Shown here piece by piece: positions 34,960 through 46,544 of a DNA stretch of 64,000 nucleotides. The DNA is from Toxorhynchites rutilus septentrionalis (lineage: Eukaryota > Arthropoda > Insecta > Diptera > Culicidae). The stretch lies in contig NC_073746.1 of assembly GCF_029784135.1 (NCBI RefSeq), positions 72,024,042 through 72,088,041 of the forward strand, written 5' to 3'. Below the pieces are notes generated by a model. That model searched no databases, was not told the DNA's origin, and worked only from the letters and a program-made list of their open reading frames with translations. Position 1 is the stretch's first letter; every line of letters starts with the position of its first letter. The position numbers and the translations under genes are program-made.

Positions 34960-35270
34960 AATCGTACATAAGGATGGGTTTAGACTAGTGATATATTCAT
35001 GTGAAGAAATATGATGAGATTTATAGAAATCGCATCAACCGTTTACACTAGCGTGAACTTCTATAATGAATATATTCATATTTTCGGTGAATTTATTCAC
35101 CTGAAGTAGAACTACATCCAACTTTAGTGATTTCTCACCAGTGAGAAATTCACAAGCGTTTACATATGCTGAATTTATTCTAGTTGTGTATACTTCGAAT
35201 AAATGTATCATATTTATTCTCACCCATTTACATCTATTTTCACGTGAATAAATCCATCTATAGCTATAGA
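34960..35270. repeat. AT-rich hairpin-rich repeat, MITE-like
   Basis: The stretch holds several local palindromes, for example GTGATTTCTCACCAGTGAGAAATTCAC near 35128 (written here only as a hairpin core) and GTGAATTTATTCAC near 35087. The ends ATATTCATGTGAA and TTCACGTGAATAAAT are weakly inverted. It is probably a MITE but lacks clear borders. Confidence 0.35.
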
Positions 35271-35542
35271 TCTCCCTAATGTAAGCCCGTCATAACGGAG
35301 CAGCTGGTGCGACAACGAATGTCAAGCAAATTTAAACAATTGAGAAATTGTGAAATTGTCTGCTTCTAGAGTAAGAGAGGATATCTTTTCTCAAAGAATG
35401 CTTGAATGCTCTTGAAAGGTCTCACACAACGTGTGCTTTGCTTATTAGTTTAAACTTTTCAATATATAATCAGTCCTGTAGTATAGGGATAGATCCAACA
35501 ACATGTTATCTCATCCCTTTTTGCACCATCTGTTGTATTTTT

Positions 35543-35705
35543 GACGTAGGGCTACGTCTTTCATTACATTACTGGGGTGTAATTTCAAAGTTTCGAAAAC
35601 GAGAGAGTGACGCTTGTAATGCAAGGTTTTGAACGTTAATATGTCTTTGGCGGCTGAACGGAGTGGTATGGTAATCACTCCATTCGAAAGACAAAATTTT
35701 GAAAA
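35543..35705 (+). repeat. GACGTAG-type element, start fragment
   Basis: GACGTAGGGCTACGTC at 35543-35558 is followed by the same leader as elements A and B (ACTGGGGTGTAA, then TTTCGAAAACGA, then CACTCCATTCGAAAGACAAAA). It stops before the promoter and runs into a Tc1-type relic. Confidence 0.6.
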
Positions 35706-35779
35706 TAACAATAAATCGGTGCTGGGACACAAGCTCGGCCAAGGATCGTGCGAGATCCTGGCGGCCGCATTCAGCGAAG

Positions 35780-36064
35780 ACGCCAGTAGCCATCATATCG
35801 CGCCGAATATCGTCCAAGCGTGGTGTCGGGAGAATTTGACTGACTTTGTGCCCTCCCAGCACCCCGGACCTCGATCCCCTGGACTTTTTTATATGGTGGC
35901 TTAGCAGAGCTAACATAAAGTGAGCACTATGGACCATTTTAAGAAGCTCATTTCCAAGATCTGGGACGAGATGCCGATGGACCAGGTACGTGTCGCGTGC
36001 AATTCTTTTGAGAAACGTCTTAAGCTCGTCGCACATAACAAAGGGCTCCCAGCTAATATGTCGT
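35780..36064 (+). pseudogene. Tc1/mariner transposase C-terminal relic
   Basis: The + strand encodes APNIVQAWCRENLTDFVPS followed by a decayed PDLNPLDFFLW-like segment (PGPRSPGLFYMVA). Further on, MDHFKKLISKIWDEMPMDQV and CNSFEKRLKLVAHNKG are the conserved C-terminal helices of this transposase group. An in-frame stop separates the two parts. Confidence 0.65.
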
Positions 36065-36770
36065 AAAGGATCTCAATAAACACAGTGCCTCAATAAAAAT
36101 TTACACAGAAAAAATATCTTGTATTCTAATGTGTTAATTTCTAAAGTGTATTCAAACTTATTGAGCACCCTGTACAACCAGGGCATTACATCTCCAATCC
36201 TGAGACGCTGTTTGAGCCAAAACTATTGTGAATGGTTCGAAATTTTGGCTGGTAAACGATTGAATGAAGCCGATGGTACCTTCGTATACCTGGAAATCAT
36301 AAAGTAGACCCCATTCGTGGTACTTAACTTCTTGTCCGGCAAGACAAGAGGTTGGTGCAAATCTTTAAAGCTGTCCAAAAAAATGGAACACACAAGAAAA
36401 TTCACAAAGAAATTCGAGACAGGGCAATCGGACTAGACCCACGCAAATAACACGATCTTGAGATTGGAAACTCCGGACATAGAATTGCAGGTCCCTCAAT
36501 TTTCTTGCGAGTACCAGAATTCTTTCGGAAATATTGATAACCCGTAATATCAATATCGTAGCGCTGCAAAAGATTTGCTGAAAAAAGATTCGATAGTGTG
36601 ATCGTTTCAAGGTGATTATATGTACCATTTACCAGAGGTGCGACAACACATACGAGCCAGGTACAGTGATGGGGGAGATGTAGAAGCGTGTGATGACGTG
36701 CTGGTGTCAATCAACGAAAAAATGTGCAGATTGAGGGTGTGAAGCCACTTTTTTAACATCAGCAGATAGC

Positions 36771-37191
36771 ACCAATGACGATAGAGAAGAATTCTACGCA
36801 CAGCTAGAACGTGAATACTATCGCTGCCCAAATCACGACATCAGAATCGTTATTTATGATTTCAACGCACACACATCTCTTACGGGAAAAAGCACCACCT
36901 GGAATAGAAAGAGTGTGAGGAGATTGAGCTGCTTTATCGTTCTCGAGAATCATGAAGGTTCTTCAAGAAACTAAACGCCTCGCACAAGGGTCTGTGCCTC
37001 GGGCAGAAATAACTAATAAATAACTACAAAGCTAAATAACTACAAAGCAGCTGGTAAGGAGGGCCTCGCAGCAGATTTTTTTCAAGAGAGGTCAGAGAAA
37101 ACTTGTAGGTTGTATACACCGGTTAATAGTCAAAATCTGGGATATGGAACTACTCCGGAACAGTGGAAAGAAGGGATAACCGGCCCATCTG
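36771..37191 (+). pseudogene. RTE-type LINE relic interrupted by a DD41D element
   Basis: The + strand reads DDREEFYAQLEREYYRCPNH, then DIRIVIYDFNAHTS (endonuclease). After a deletion comes AGKEGLAADFFQERSEK, and then PEQWKEGITGP from the N-terminal part of the reverse transcriptase. The next expected residues, P-I-Y-K, are split: CCCATCT ends at 37190 and TATAAAGAAC resumes at 38468 after the transposon. The copy was already broken by stops. Confidence 0.65.
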
Positions 37192-38467
37192 CAGGGTTTT
37201 CCATTTCGGGCTTCCGAAAGTATACAGTCCTGCGCTGACAACCGTTTGACATAGCTGTCAACCAAAGCGTCATATCGTTAGTTGAATGTCTGCCATTTAA
37301 CAATATGGATCGTTTTAGCATCGCACAACGTGTTAATTTTGTTAAATTATACTATAAAAATGATGAAAAACCGGCAAATGTTTTTCGAGCATTACGGACG
37401 GATTTTGGTCGAGCGCACAATCGCTAATGTAGTGCGTAAATTCGAACAAACTGGATCCGTAGCGGATATTGTAAAAGTTGTGCATCATCGTAATGTGCAT
37501 TCGGCCGAAAATATTGCTGCTGTTGCTGCCAGTGTGGAGTATGACCCGAATGTTTCGATTCCACGGCGTGCTCAGCAATTGGGCTTGTCAAACACATCAT
37601 TGTGGCGAATTTTGCATTTGGACTTGCACCTACATCCATTTAAAGTCCAACTGGTACAAAAATTAGAGCGTGGTGACCATGGAATGCGTCGGGCATACGT
37701 CGATTGGGTGAACGAACAACAGCAGCAAAATGCTGAATTTTCGCATCAAATTTTTTTCAGCGATGAGGCACATTTCGGGCTCGGTGGCTATGTGAACACC
37801 CAAAATTACCGTATATGGGGCTCAGAAAATCCACACGTGATTGTTGAGAAGCCATTGCATCCGCCAAAAGTCGCTGTTTGGTGCGCATTATGGTCTGGTG
37901 GAGTCATCGGGCCGTATTTCTTTGAGAATGAGGACGGTGAGACGGTAACTGTGAATGGTGAGCGCTATGGCCGAATGTTAACCGATTTTTTTTGCCACAA
38001 ATTGAAGATATGGATACGGATGACATGTGGTTTCAGCAGGACGGCGCCACGTGCCACACAACACGACCGAACATGGCCATATTGCGAACGAAATTTGAGG
38101 GACGCATAATTTCGCGTTTTGGTGATGCCAATGCCGTCCAGATCATGCGATTTGAACCCGCTAGCCTTTTTTTTGTGGGGTTATGCGAAAGACCGTGTCT
38201 ATGCCAAATCTTCTTGAACATTTGAAAGACAACATTCGTGAAGTTATGACCGAGATACCGCCCCATATGTGCCGAAAAGTCATCGAAAATTACCTGTTCC
38301 GGATCAAGGTGTGCGAGGAAGTCCTAGGTGGACATTTGAATGATGTTGTATTTCACACATAATGGCATAAACCAAACTTTAATTTGAAATAAAAGTTTCA
38401 TCGAAATTCGAATACTAAGCGTGTTTTATTTCAATTTACTTTCGGAATTTAAAGTTGGAAAACCCTG
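37192..38467 (+). mobile_element. DD41D Tc1/mariner element
   Basis: The inverted ends begin CAGGGTTTTCCA at 37192 and match the complement of the sequence ending GGAAAACCCTG at 38467; a further TTCCGAAAGTA block is shared. TA follows on the right (38468-38469). On the left the expected TA reads TG, probably a later mutation. The element sits inside the reverse transcriptase region of an RTE-type LINE. Confidence 0.8.
37305..38361 (+). pseudogene. DD41D transposase, frameshifted and catalytically broken
   Basis: The frame starts at the ATG at 37305 (MDRFSIAQRVNFVKLYYKND). Frame changes near 37420 and 37990 must be crossed to read the rest. Recognisable parts are the helix-turn-helix block (SIPRRAQQLGLSNTSLWRIL), the first catalytic motif (IFFSDEAHFGLGGYVN), the second (MWFQQDGATCH, near 38025) and the C-terminal ENYLFRIKVCEEVLGGHL. 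The third catalytic position, a PLDFFLWGY motif in the family, reads PLAFFLWGY here, so the third Asp is replaced by Ala. About 41 residues would separate the second and third acidic positions, which places it in the DD41D group. Several frameshifts plus the lost Asp make it inactive. Confidence 0.8.
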
Positions 38468-38469
38468 TA

Positions 38470-39884
38470 TAAAGAACAAACAGGTTCCTGAATAGCCGTC
38501 TCCACAATGAAAGTAACAGTTCTGAAAAGAACTGGAAAAATACCTCCTTCTGCTTGGTGAACGGAGTAATTAAATACGTTGTGACAGAATAAAAGCAGAT
38601 GATTCAGGTTGTGTAGGAAAATTGAAATTCGTTTACTGCTGCTACTGCAGACGACGTGTTTACTGATGTTAATGTTGTTGCGGGTCTCTCTTTTTGGTTG
38701 TTGTTGTTGTTGTTGTTAACTACTTCCCGGTTAGAAAATGAATTATCGCTTCGCAGAAGGCGCAGAAGCAGAAGGAGAATCACACAGGAGTAGGACCAGC
38801 GACGCAATGTTTGGCTTCTCTTCGAGCTTCAACTGTATTGAACAAAACCGTTGCATGTGACAGCATAAGGAAACATACAAACAGCATAAGGACTGTTGTC
38901 TGCTCGCTGGCAAGTGTGAGACTGTGTTTGAGGCCAATGTTTATATGGTGGCTTAGTTGTCTTATTTTGGGTATTCTCCGTGAATAGCATGATATGCACG
39001 GTGGATAGGCACGTTAACTCTTGTCGCTCTTTTTGGTCAGTACACAATGAGAAACACATATTTGGCCAATCAAAACAAGGGATTTAGCGCGTTTAAATAA
39101 TGCTTGAAAATTGACAACTCAACTTATTTCCAGTCGATTTATGCACACATCTTTCCGATCTATTAAGAAATGGTCGAGCTATAAGCGTTTGAAATTTTTT
39201 ATTGCTTCTTAAATGTTAAATTTTTAGATTTTCATTTCACCCCTTCTTTCTTCATACTAAACGTATTTCTATGTTTAAACGATGTTATAGAAGAAAATTG
39301 CTTGCTGATCCTCGGAAATTGACACAAAAAGCACGCGAGTGATTGAAAAAGAACTCCTCAACGTTTACAAGGCTCTGAAGGATCCAGGGAAATGCATGTC
39401 ACTAGGCTACTCTCAAGTTGACACATCACATGTCATAAAAACGATTTTGCGTAATATGTATTTGAAATATTCCCAAATTTTCGCTACATTTTTAATTTTA
39501 CCTAGTCAAACCCAAAAAATAACTTATTTACTCAGCACTCCACAATTGCGACAGTCGAAATAAGTTTTTCACAATCGCATTCACATAATCTGAGAAGTTC
39601 AAAGCATCCTTTGCACTCTTTATGCCATTATATTAATTCTACAGGATTTTGTGGACTGTTATCGAACAAAACACAGTAGTTCTTTACCCAAAAACAAACC
39701 GGCAAAATCGTCCGGTACTCCAGCCAATCGAAAAATACTGTATAATCAAGAAGCTTCTTCGTTTATACAAGATCTTGTAATATTTTCTAGTTTTTCATTA
39801 CATAAGCTTGAATACATTGATGATTCTATTCTATTATATTTCCATGAAAACTCACAACTATTTCTTCAATTATAACACGTTAAG
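38470..39884. other. gene-free sequence
   Basis: The first 40 bases continue the split LINE relic. A TTG-repeat run lies at 38698-38716. The block GAACAAAACCGTTGCATGTGACA near 38838 has a diverged partner near 49016 (here shortened to its core). No coding region was identified. Confidence 0.4.
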
Positions 39885-40054
39885 CCCCGGTCGAAATAGT
39901 GGACCGACAGTGAACTTTTCGTCTGGCCCACGTTGGTACCTGCACATCTATAGTGAACCTTTCTAAGAATCATTTTATAGCAATGTTGCTGTTGTTCCTA
40001 GTGCCGATACTCTCATAATGAATAGTTCACTGTTGGTCCTACGAGACCGGCGCG
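39885..40054. mobile_element. 170-bp MITE with inverted ends
   Basis: Ends CCGGTCGAAATAGTGGACC at 39887 and its complement-like partner ending GAGACCGG at 40050 pair over about 28 bases, including GACAGTGAAC against GTTCACTGTT. It has no coding capacity. Superfamily is not assignable from this copy. Confidence 0.6.
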
Positions 40055-40229
40055 AAAAAGACGGAAAATTCAGTGTCTGTACCAAGGGACCGAATTTGAT
40101 CCTTCAGTAATTTATATATTCACTGCATCATCAATTGGACTAATTGAAACGAAGTGAAACGCAGCGTGTTGATGTAGAATTAGCAAAAAATTCCAGCACG
40201 CTCATAATAATTTCATATTCAGGCATCGA

Positions 40230-40840
40230 ATGATTTCGGTGAAAACAATATAGTGATACAAACTCCACCATGCAGATCTCTTTTCCCTTCTTTTGGAAGT
40301 CGAAAACACGGTTTCGCAACATCCCATTTAGATGAAGTCCTAGTGTCATATAAGAGTTAAAAGGTTTGCTATCTGTTTTCAGAATAATGGTTTTTATTTC
40401 TCTAAGAATTGTGAAAGTATGTGCGAATGTATGAAAATTGACTCAAATCCATAATCGTACTCTGGTTGAAATTTCAACTCGATTCATAAGGCGTTGATCA
40501 ATTTCAGGATTCCATCATTAGTATGGTATCCCATGTTCATTCGTTAGCCGTTATCTACGAGTTTTTTGGTGTACTCGGAAGAAATATTTATCCATTTTTT
40601 GATCAAGTGGTTTTCAAAATCGTTATTTTTAAAAATTTGATGGTTTTTATAAATTTCCTACGCAGATAACTTTCATATTTTTTAACTGGGATTGATGCTG
40701 GGAGATTGAGGTATCAAGAACCTTTGAGCAATTTTAATGTAACCACGTGCGATCTATATACCTTATTTTTGACTTCCAAAAGAAGGGAAAAGAGATCTTC
40801 ATGGTGGAGTACGACTACGAGTTTGTATCACTGTATATTT
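40230..40840 (-). pseudogene. deleted Tc1-like element with inverted ends
   Basis: The blocks at 40265-40305 (CATGCAGATCTCTTTTCCCT) and 40771-40813 are inverted copies and probably represent the two element ends. The part 40265-40710 matches 62945-63320 in inverted orientation, including the end of the transposase frame (INPS then a stop on the - strand). Most of the transposase is deleted. Confidence 0.5.
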
Positions 40841-40849
40841 CCACAATAC

Positions 40850-41840
40850 CCTAAATTCTGCGCTTCGCATACAACTCAACCGAATAGATGGAAAAGCCCA
40901 CCGGTACTGCTCTTCGTCAACTGATAGTTCGTAGTTCATTTATATCGATTGTCACCACACTAATTATCCCATAAATAGCCTCATTTTTATACGGGTGACT
41001 GGAGCTTGCAAGTACATAACGGTTGTCATAATAATAAATTCTTAGATGTAGATGTTTTTGTACCACTTAAAAAATAATTCACAAAGGTGTAACATGGAGT
41101 CTTCAAACTGTTCTCCTGCCATATCATCATTACACTTACGGATTACCGTTCCGAAGGAAAAACGATTGTATAAGTTTAAAGTCGCGACCGCTAATATAGA
41201 TCCGATAATGTCCCTCTGGCTCACAGTAGATGTAGCGTACGATAGCTGGCTATAATCGGATTAAAGGTAGAGCCTTTCTGTGGTTGCAGCGTGTCTAGGA
41301 AAGAGTTCATTATTGGTACTAGTTGCACCCTCAAGGTGTGTTAACATGTTACCAGGTAATCAATACCGACTTGTACTGAAACTGCAATGGAGGAACAAAT
41401 CTTATGTAAACTCATGATTGCAGTTTACAAAAAATATGTACACAGAAAATGGCGCGTAAGGAAGATTCGATGATTTTAACAGCTGCGTTTTGATTGTCAT
41501 AACTATACTCATGAACAATGATTAGCCATGTAATTCGATTATGATTGTAATACGTAGACGTGGCGACCAAGTGTCGGTAAATCATTCATCGAACTGCTTA
41601 TCTAACTCAAGCGTAGCACTCCGACTAACGCTTCTTCTGTATTTGCGCGGAATTCTCAGCAACGTAACGTAACATTTTTTCTAATTTTACCATCATGGAT
41701 GGACAACAACAAGATATGACAAAGAATTTGGTTAGCAATCACGCCTGCCTTTCTACCATACACATTCGTACACCGCAAACTGGACGTAAAATCCAATAAA
41801 GTCAAACGTTCAACAGGTTGTGTCCTTTTCCGACTGTCTG
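40850..41840. other. gene-free upstream region of the orphan gene
   Basis: No exon or repeat recognised. The final part is the promoter-proximal region of the gene at 41926. Confidence 0.4.
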
Positions 41841-41846
41841 TCGCCG

Positions 41847-41883
41847 TATAAAAGCACGGTGCTGATAGGTGAAGACCTTCAGT
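41847..41883 (+). promoter_or_regulatory. TATA box and initiator of the orphan gene
   Basis: TATAAAA at 41847-41853 is followed by TCAGT at 41879-41883, 34 bases from TATA to the initiator A. This spacing places transcription start near 41881. That is downstream of the first possible ATG (41869), so the coding start must be the ATG at 41926. Confidence 0.6.
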
Positions 41884-41925
41884 AATTTCCCATGCGGTCT
41901 TCCTTTCGTTTCGTTGCCGGACATA

Positions 41926-42483
41926 ATGGGAGCACCCACCCGGGTGATTAAATTCGCAAAGGAGAAAAGTCAGCAGTTTTTCGCGACCGAATCGGAACGG
42001 TTTTCCTACAGAATTGAGAAGTTCCTCACCGTATACCAGGGGTACAACCAGATTAAACCGAAGGTGTTTCCAAAGAGGTTGAGTACAATGTTCTCGGCCG
42101 ATGTGGTCGCCACGGATATGGACGATAAGCACGAATGCTTCCAGTCAACCTTTGGTTCGACGACCGCCTCTCTGAGGAGACACCAGCGGGAGAAGGGAAT
42201 TCTCGAGGGACAAACCGATACGAGTAGCAAAATTAAGATTGTTATTCCATCCACACCAAAAGGCCAAGCACAAATGACAACCAGCGGATCGAATACCCTC
42301 AATGCGAAACGCACAAGGCGGAGCAGGACACCGAAGACCCCGAACCGAGTTATACTGACATCTGCCGACGGGAACCGAGTGGTGGATGAGAATGGAATTC
42401 TCTGTTCGAGTGTGATGCTTACGTATCGGGAGCAACTGTTTTATACGGAAAAGGATATGGTCCGGAGAGAAACCGATGTGTGA
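41926..42483 (+). CDS. intronless 185-residue protein of unknown function
   Basis: The frame opens at MGAPTRVIKFAKEKSQQF and ends at TGA 42481-42483. An in-frame ATG at 41869 lies before the inferred transcription start and is not used. The N-terminal third is probably helical (TESERFSYRIEKFLTVYQGY). A Ser/Thr-rich middle is followed by a basic patch, KRTRRSRTPKTPNRVIL (residues 132-148), carrying two TP sites that could be kinase targets. The C-terminal part is ADGNRVVDENG then MLTYREQLFYTEKD. There is no signal peptide or membrane segment. The helical N-terminus, basic TP-rich linker and short C-terminal module are loosely like chromosomal passenger proteins of the Borealin type, but that is a guess. 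GC content is about 50 percent against AT-rich flanks. A TATA box, an initiator and a poly(A) signal make a compact, complete transcription unit. Confidence 0.75.
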   Translation: MGAPTRVIKFAKEKSQQFFATESERFSYRIEKFLTVYQGYNQIKPKVFPKRLSTMFSADVVATDMDDKHECFQSTFGSTTASLRRHQREKGILEGQTDTSSKIKIVIPSTPKGQAQMTTSGSNTLNAKRTRRSRTPKTPNRVILTSADGNRVVDENGILCSSVMLTYREQLFYTEKDMVRRETDV

Positions 42484-42726
42484 AGTGTATCCTGTGTGTT
42501 ATGCGGAAGTTAATCTGTAGATTTTAAGATAATAGCGAACGGAATCGAAACAAAATATAGTGAATATTCATATGGCGATAATTAGATTCATTGAAGCCAT
42601 AAAGTTGGCGTTTGCGGGGGAAAAAAAGTCTAATCTTAATATTGATAGTGTTAGTCAAATAGTACATACATCGAATTGGGAATTAAGATAAAACTTTGTG
42701 ATTGTTTCCTAATAAGTCTACGAGCT

Positions 42727-42732
42727 AATAAA
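42727..42732 (+). terminator. poly(A) signal of the orphan gene
   Basis: AATAAA lies 244 bases after the stop codon; the predicted transcript is about 0.85-0.9 kb. Confidence 0.55.
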
Positions 42733-42869
42733 ATGATCCCAAATTGAAAAACTCGGATATATTCAGTTTTCTACCGAATTTGAAAACCAATCAGGAATAC
42801 ACAGTGCGCCAATTAGGTTTCGGGATGGGTAGTGAGAATGACAAAGACGCGATTTCGATCTGGTCGATT

Positions 42870-43240
42870 GGTCAAAGATATTTTGTTAAATTTTAATGGT
42901 ATAAGACAATCAAAAAGACCGTTCGTCATATTTTGATTCATGTTTTGAGCATGAGAAAAGTCGCGAAACGACTAGTGCCAAAAAAGCTCAATTTTCATCG
43001 CACTCAAGTGCTTGAAGACATGCTTGAGCGATCAAATTATTATCCCACGTAATTCCAACGTATAATCACTGGCGACGAGACATGGGTGTGACATTTGCCT
43101 ATTTTCGAAACTCAAATTATCTCTCGAAACAAACTCTTCGTGGAACCCGTTTCGACAGCATTGAAGACATAAAAACGAATTCGCTGCGTGAACTGATGAC
43201 AATTCCTGAATACAGCTATTTTGAACATCGGATAAAATAA
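42870..43240 (+). pseudogene. mariner transposase relic with internal deletion
   Basis: The + strand reads HILIHVLSMRKVAKRLVPKK, then LNFHRTQVLEDMLERSN, and FQRIITGDETWV with the first catalytic Asp. About 150 codons are missing. The next recognisable piece, LRGTRFDSIEDIKTNSLREL, is the C-terminal region. No ends were found. Confidence 0.7.
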
Positions 43241-44089
43241 ATTGATGTAGTAAATGAAGCATTTTCTTTAAAAACACAAGTTCCCGGTATATATTTGGCA
43301 GAATATATTTTAAAAACTGACACCAGGCCGAACCATCACGCGACATGCAGTGATATTCGATCATGACAGCATCTGGCCTCATGTAGGTGTAATGATTTGG
43401 AATCTTTTTGGAAGAAAGGATGATGGATAGTTTTTTTCATCCGCCGAGTCTTGATCAAAAGATGACTCTAATTCTAAATATTCGAAAACCGTTACTTGTC
43501 TACCGATGTATCAGTATTCGGCACTCAAATCACGGTCGGATAGCATTGAATACGTCACACGACACATTTCTAACTAGTACTCGGCCTCGTCATAAGTGTT
43601 TGTTCCATTCTAGCAGTATCAGTCAAATATCTCTGCTCTTTGTTCCCTAGAAGAACTCCTCTGTGAGAATCAACGAATTATGTTAAAATTGTAAGAGTTG
43701 AGTAAGTCGAAAGAAAGCCTTCTTTAAGAAAGAACGAATGTATAATTGTAAAGTAAAAAAGTGAACGAATCCAGACACCAAGCTATCCATTATTTCATTA
43801 CTTTTTCATCTATCTTTTAACAATAAAACAAAAATTGAACGTAGAAAAAATATTCATAACTAGAATAGTTAAGAGCTGATGAAGTGAGAGGGTTAAAAAA
43901 AAGTTGTGCCATGGCGTACACGATTCCAGCCCTTCTGGTTATCTGAAACATGAAAATCGAACAGATTCAGTATAATCGCTGCTATCGTATAAACCTCGGA
44001 CAACTCAAAAACATCGTTTTTGGCAAAATGGCAGCAGGTTGAAAAACAAAATGCGGTTTAAAACGTTTTTTCTTATGTTTCCCGATTTT
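43241..44089. other. gene-free sequence
   Basis: No coding region or recognised repeat. Confidence 0.4.
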
Positions 44090-45795
44090 GACGTAGAACT
44101 ACGTCTTTCATTAAGGGTGCCAAATCAGAAAGCAGGTCACGTTTTTATGAAATAAAGTTAACGTAAATAACTATTTTTACCGTGAACGTATTCTGGCGAT
44201 TTACATACCAAACGAATCGGAAATTCCCCAAGATTTGTTTGATATGCTATACATTACAATCCCATAGTCTGTATATGGTTTAAATTGATCAAAATTGGAA
44301 GCATTCCTATTTCCTCATACATTTGTTCTGTCCATTTGAGTGCTTTCCCGAACAGAGCTGTCACTAACGAACAACTTATCGATGAGCAACGAAGGGGAAA
44401 TCGTAAGATGTGAAGTCTCCGTGAACAAAGAAAAGGAAGAAGAACGAAGGGGAATATTTGCCTAGAATATAAACAGTAGATCTTGCTGAGGCAAACTTCA
44501 TTCTTCGTGAGGACACCGACTGGACAACACCGTTGCTGGGCGACCTGGACGGCGAGGGATCGAATGGTTTTCTCAAGGCAATGGGGGTGGTGGAGGAGGA
44601 TATGAGGAAAGAGTAGAGTTTACTAAGGGCCTTTTTGAAGGTTAGAGACGAATGAACTGAAGAAGTTTAAAGTCTCTTCAATTCAACAAGGAAAGGAAAG
44701 AAAGGCAAACTTTCAGTATCGTTTTAGATACGAAACAATGAACATCGTTTGTTCTTCCTTGTTTTGCGCCATCACATGTCTTCGTTTCGGACTGAGCTGT
44801 GGACGCGACCAAATTACTCACTCGTTGATGTCTCTGGCATTGCAATCATTGCACCAAAACGACGCCATTGAATTAATGTTTTGAACTTCACAATTGTGTG
44901 GGGAATCATCAAGATAGGCTATCGTCAGTACACCAGGAAAATAAATGTTCTGGATATTGTCAGTGATTTGGTTTCGCATGACAGTAGGAAAACTTTCTCC
45001 ACAAAGGATGACAGCTAAGCTGTTTTTAACTGGCAATATTAACAGAAAGGCTTCTGTTGAGAAGAGCGCGAAACAGAGATGAGTGTGTGTATATTTAGTT
45101 GCTTATCGATATATGAATATTTGTGTTCGTACGTGCGTGCTTCATAACCCGTACGTAAAAATAGTGCATCTTCGCTACGCTGAAACCTCATTTGCAATGA
45201 TATATATAAACAAGGAGGGGAGATAGCGGGAGTGAATTATTTACGCTAGGGTATTGGTAATGAAACTCTGGTGAGACAAATATTCAGCCATTTTCCAAGC
45301 AGTTAACATTGTTTGTTTACTGTCATCATGAAGGCTTCGTTGGTGCCTTTGACATTGCATCAATGCATTGAACTGACGCTATGGTGGAGCAGGTATTAAG
45401 GTTGTGCACCAAAAAAATATTTGGGGAATATCAAGTTATACAATAAGTTATAATAAGTCATTAATGTTTTTGGGTTCGCATGCAGATAGAGTTTATTTCG
45501 CTTATTTAGTAATGTAAAGTAAATGTCGTTCTGGAATTTTGTATGTGATTTGGTTTTGCTTGCCAGTAGCAAAACTAAGGATGACAGCTGTGATTATCTC
45601 GAGCATGTATTGTTCTGCGAGCACAAGAATGAACCATCAAACAATTATCGTCAAATGATTCTACAATAAAAAAAAACATTTCAGGGCGACCAAACTGGTA
45701 GAATGGTTATTTCAAAATTTGCGTAGCATTATAAAATAATATCCGTATTTATAAACAAACGACTTGAATTAAACTACAGCGTAGTTCTACGTCAA
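44090..45795 (+). mobile_element. GACGTAG-type element C
   Basis: GACGTAGAACTACGTC at 44090-44105 and GTAGTTCTACGTC at 45781-45793 are inverted ends of the same type as element A. The interior does not match A or B closely and contains a retroposon-tail hairpin (44644-44677, arms AGAGAC and GTCTCT, tail GGAAAGGAAAGAAAG). No coding sequence is recognised. The interior may be unrelated DNA carried between the ends, or two solitary ends placed by chance. Confidence 0.45.
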
Positions 45796-46544
45796 CAATG
45801 TGGTCGTGTCTTGAACACAACCTGTTATAATTTTTATTAAATGGTAAAATTTTAAAAAATATCATTTTTAGAAGTTCATGCGATAGAGAGATGCATGCAG
45901 TTTGTATTCATATAAATTCGACATGAATCGGTTCAGTAGAACTTGAGATATCGTGTACGCCAGTTTGAAAAAACTAGTTTCGAGAAAAATGCGTTTGCAG
46001 TTCATTGTTATTGTCGTACCAGGTTAGATACCGCATCACTAAAATGGCGGTAAATGGCTAACTTGCTAAATAAAAGGATTTTCGATAAGTCCTTTCTGGG
46101 GTATATTCTTGAATGCCTAAACTACATAAATATGAAGGAAAAAAATTTTGATTTTTTTCTAAATTTCTCCATTAAGCCTGAGAGCACCTTTTTCCGCTTC
46201 AAGTTGCACATATTGGTGCAGGGGTAGAAGGTGTAAAAGAGTATCTAGAGCTTTGGAAGGTGCACTGGGCATTGCTTCAGTTGATAGGCATGCCAGACAT
46301 TGTAGTTCAGCAAGCTTTTTCAGAGCTGATATTTGTGTTGTTTTAGGCCACCACACTAACGAAGCATAGGTTAACTTGGGTTTCACAATTGCCGAGTCTA
46401 TTCAGTAAAATATCCCGGTTTTAGACCCCACTTTTTTCCGAATATACTACTGCAAGCCCAAGGAGCAATTCGAGCTTTTGAAATTGCATACTCCAGATCA
46501 GTGGTACTCAACCATTTTTTCATAGGGGCCACAAACGCGTGTTA

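Noticed and set aside
35569..36036. 155-codon - strand open frame
   Set aside because: Antisense to a Tc1/mariner C-terminal relic whose motifs are on the + strand.
41656..42132. 158-codon - strand open frame
   Set aside because: Antisense to the intronless gene at 41926, which has promoter and poly(A) signals on the + strand.
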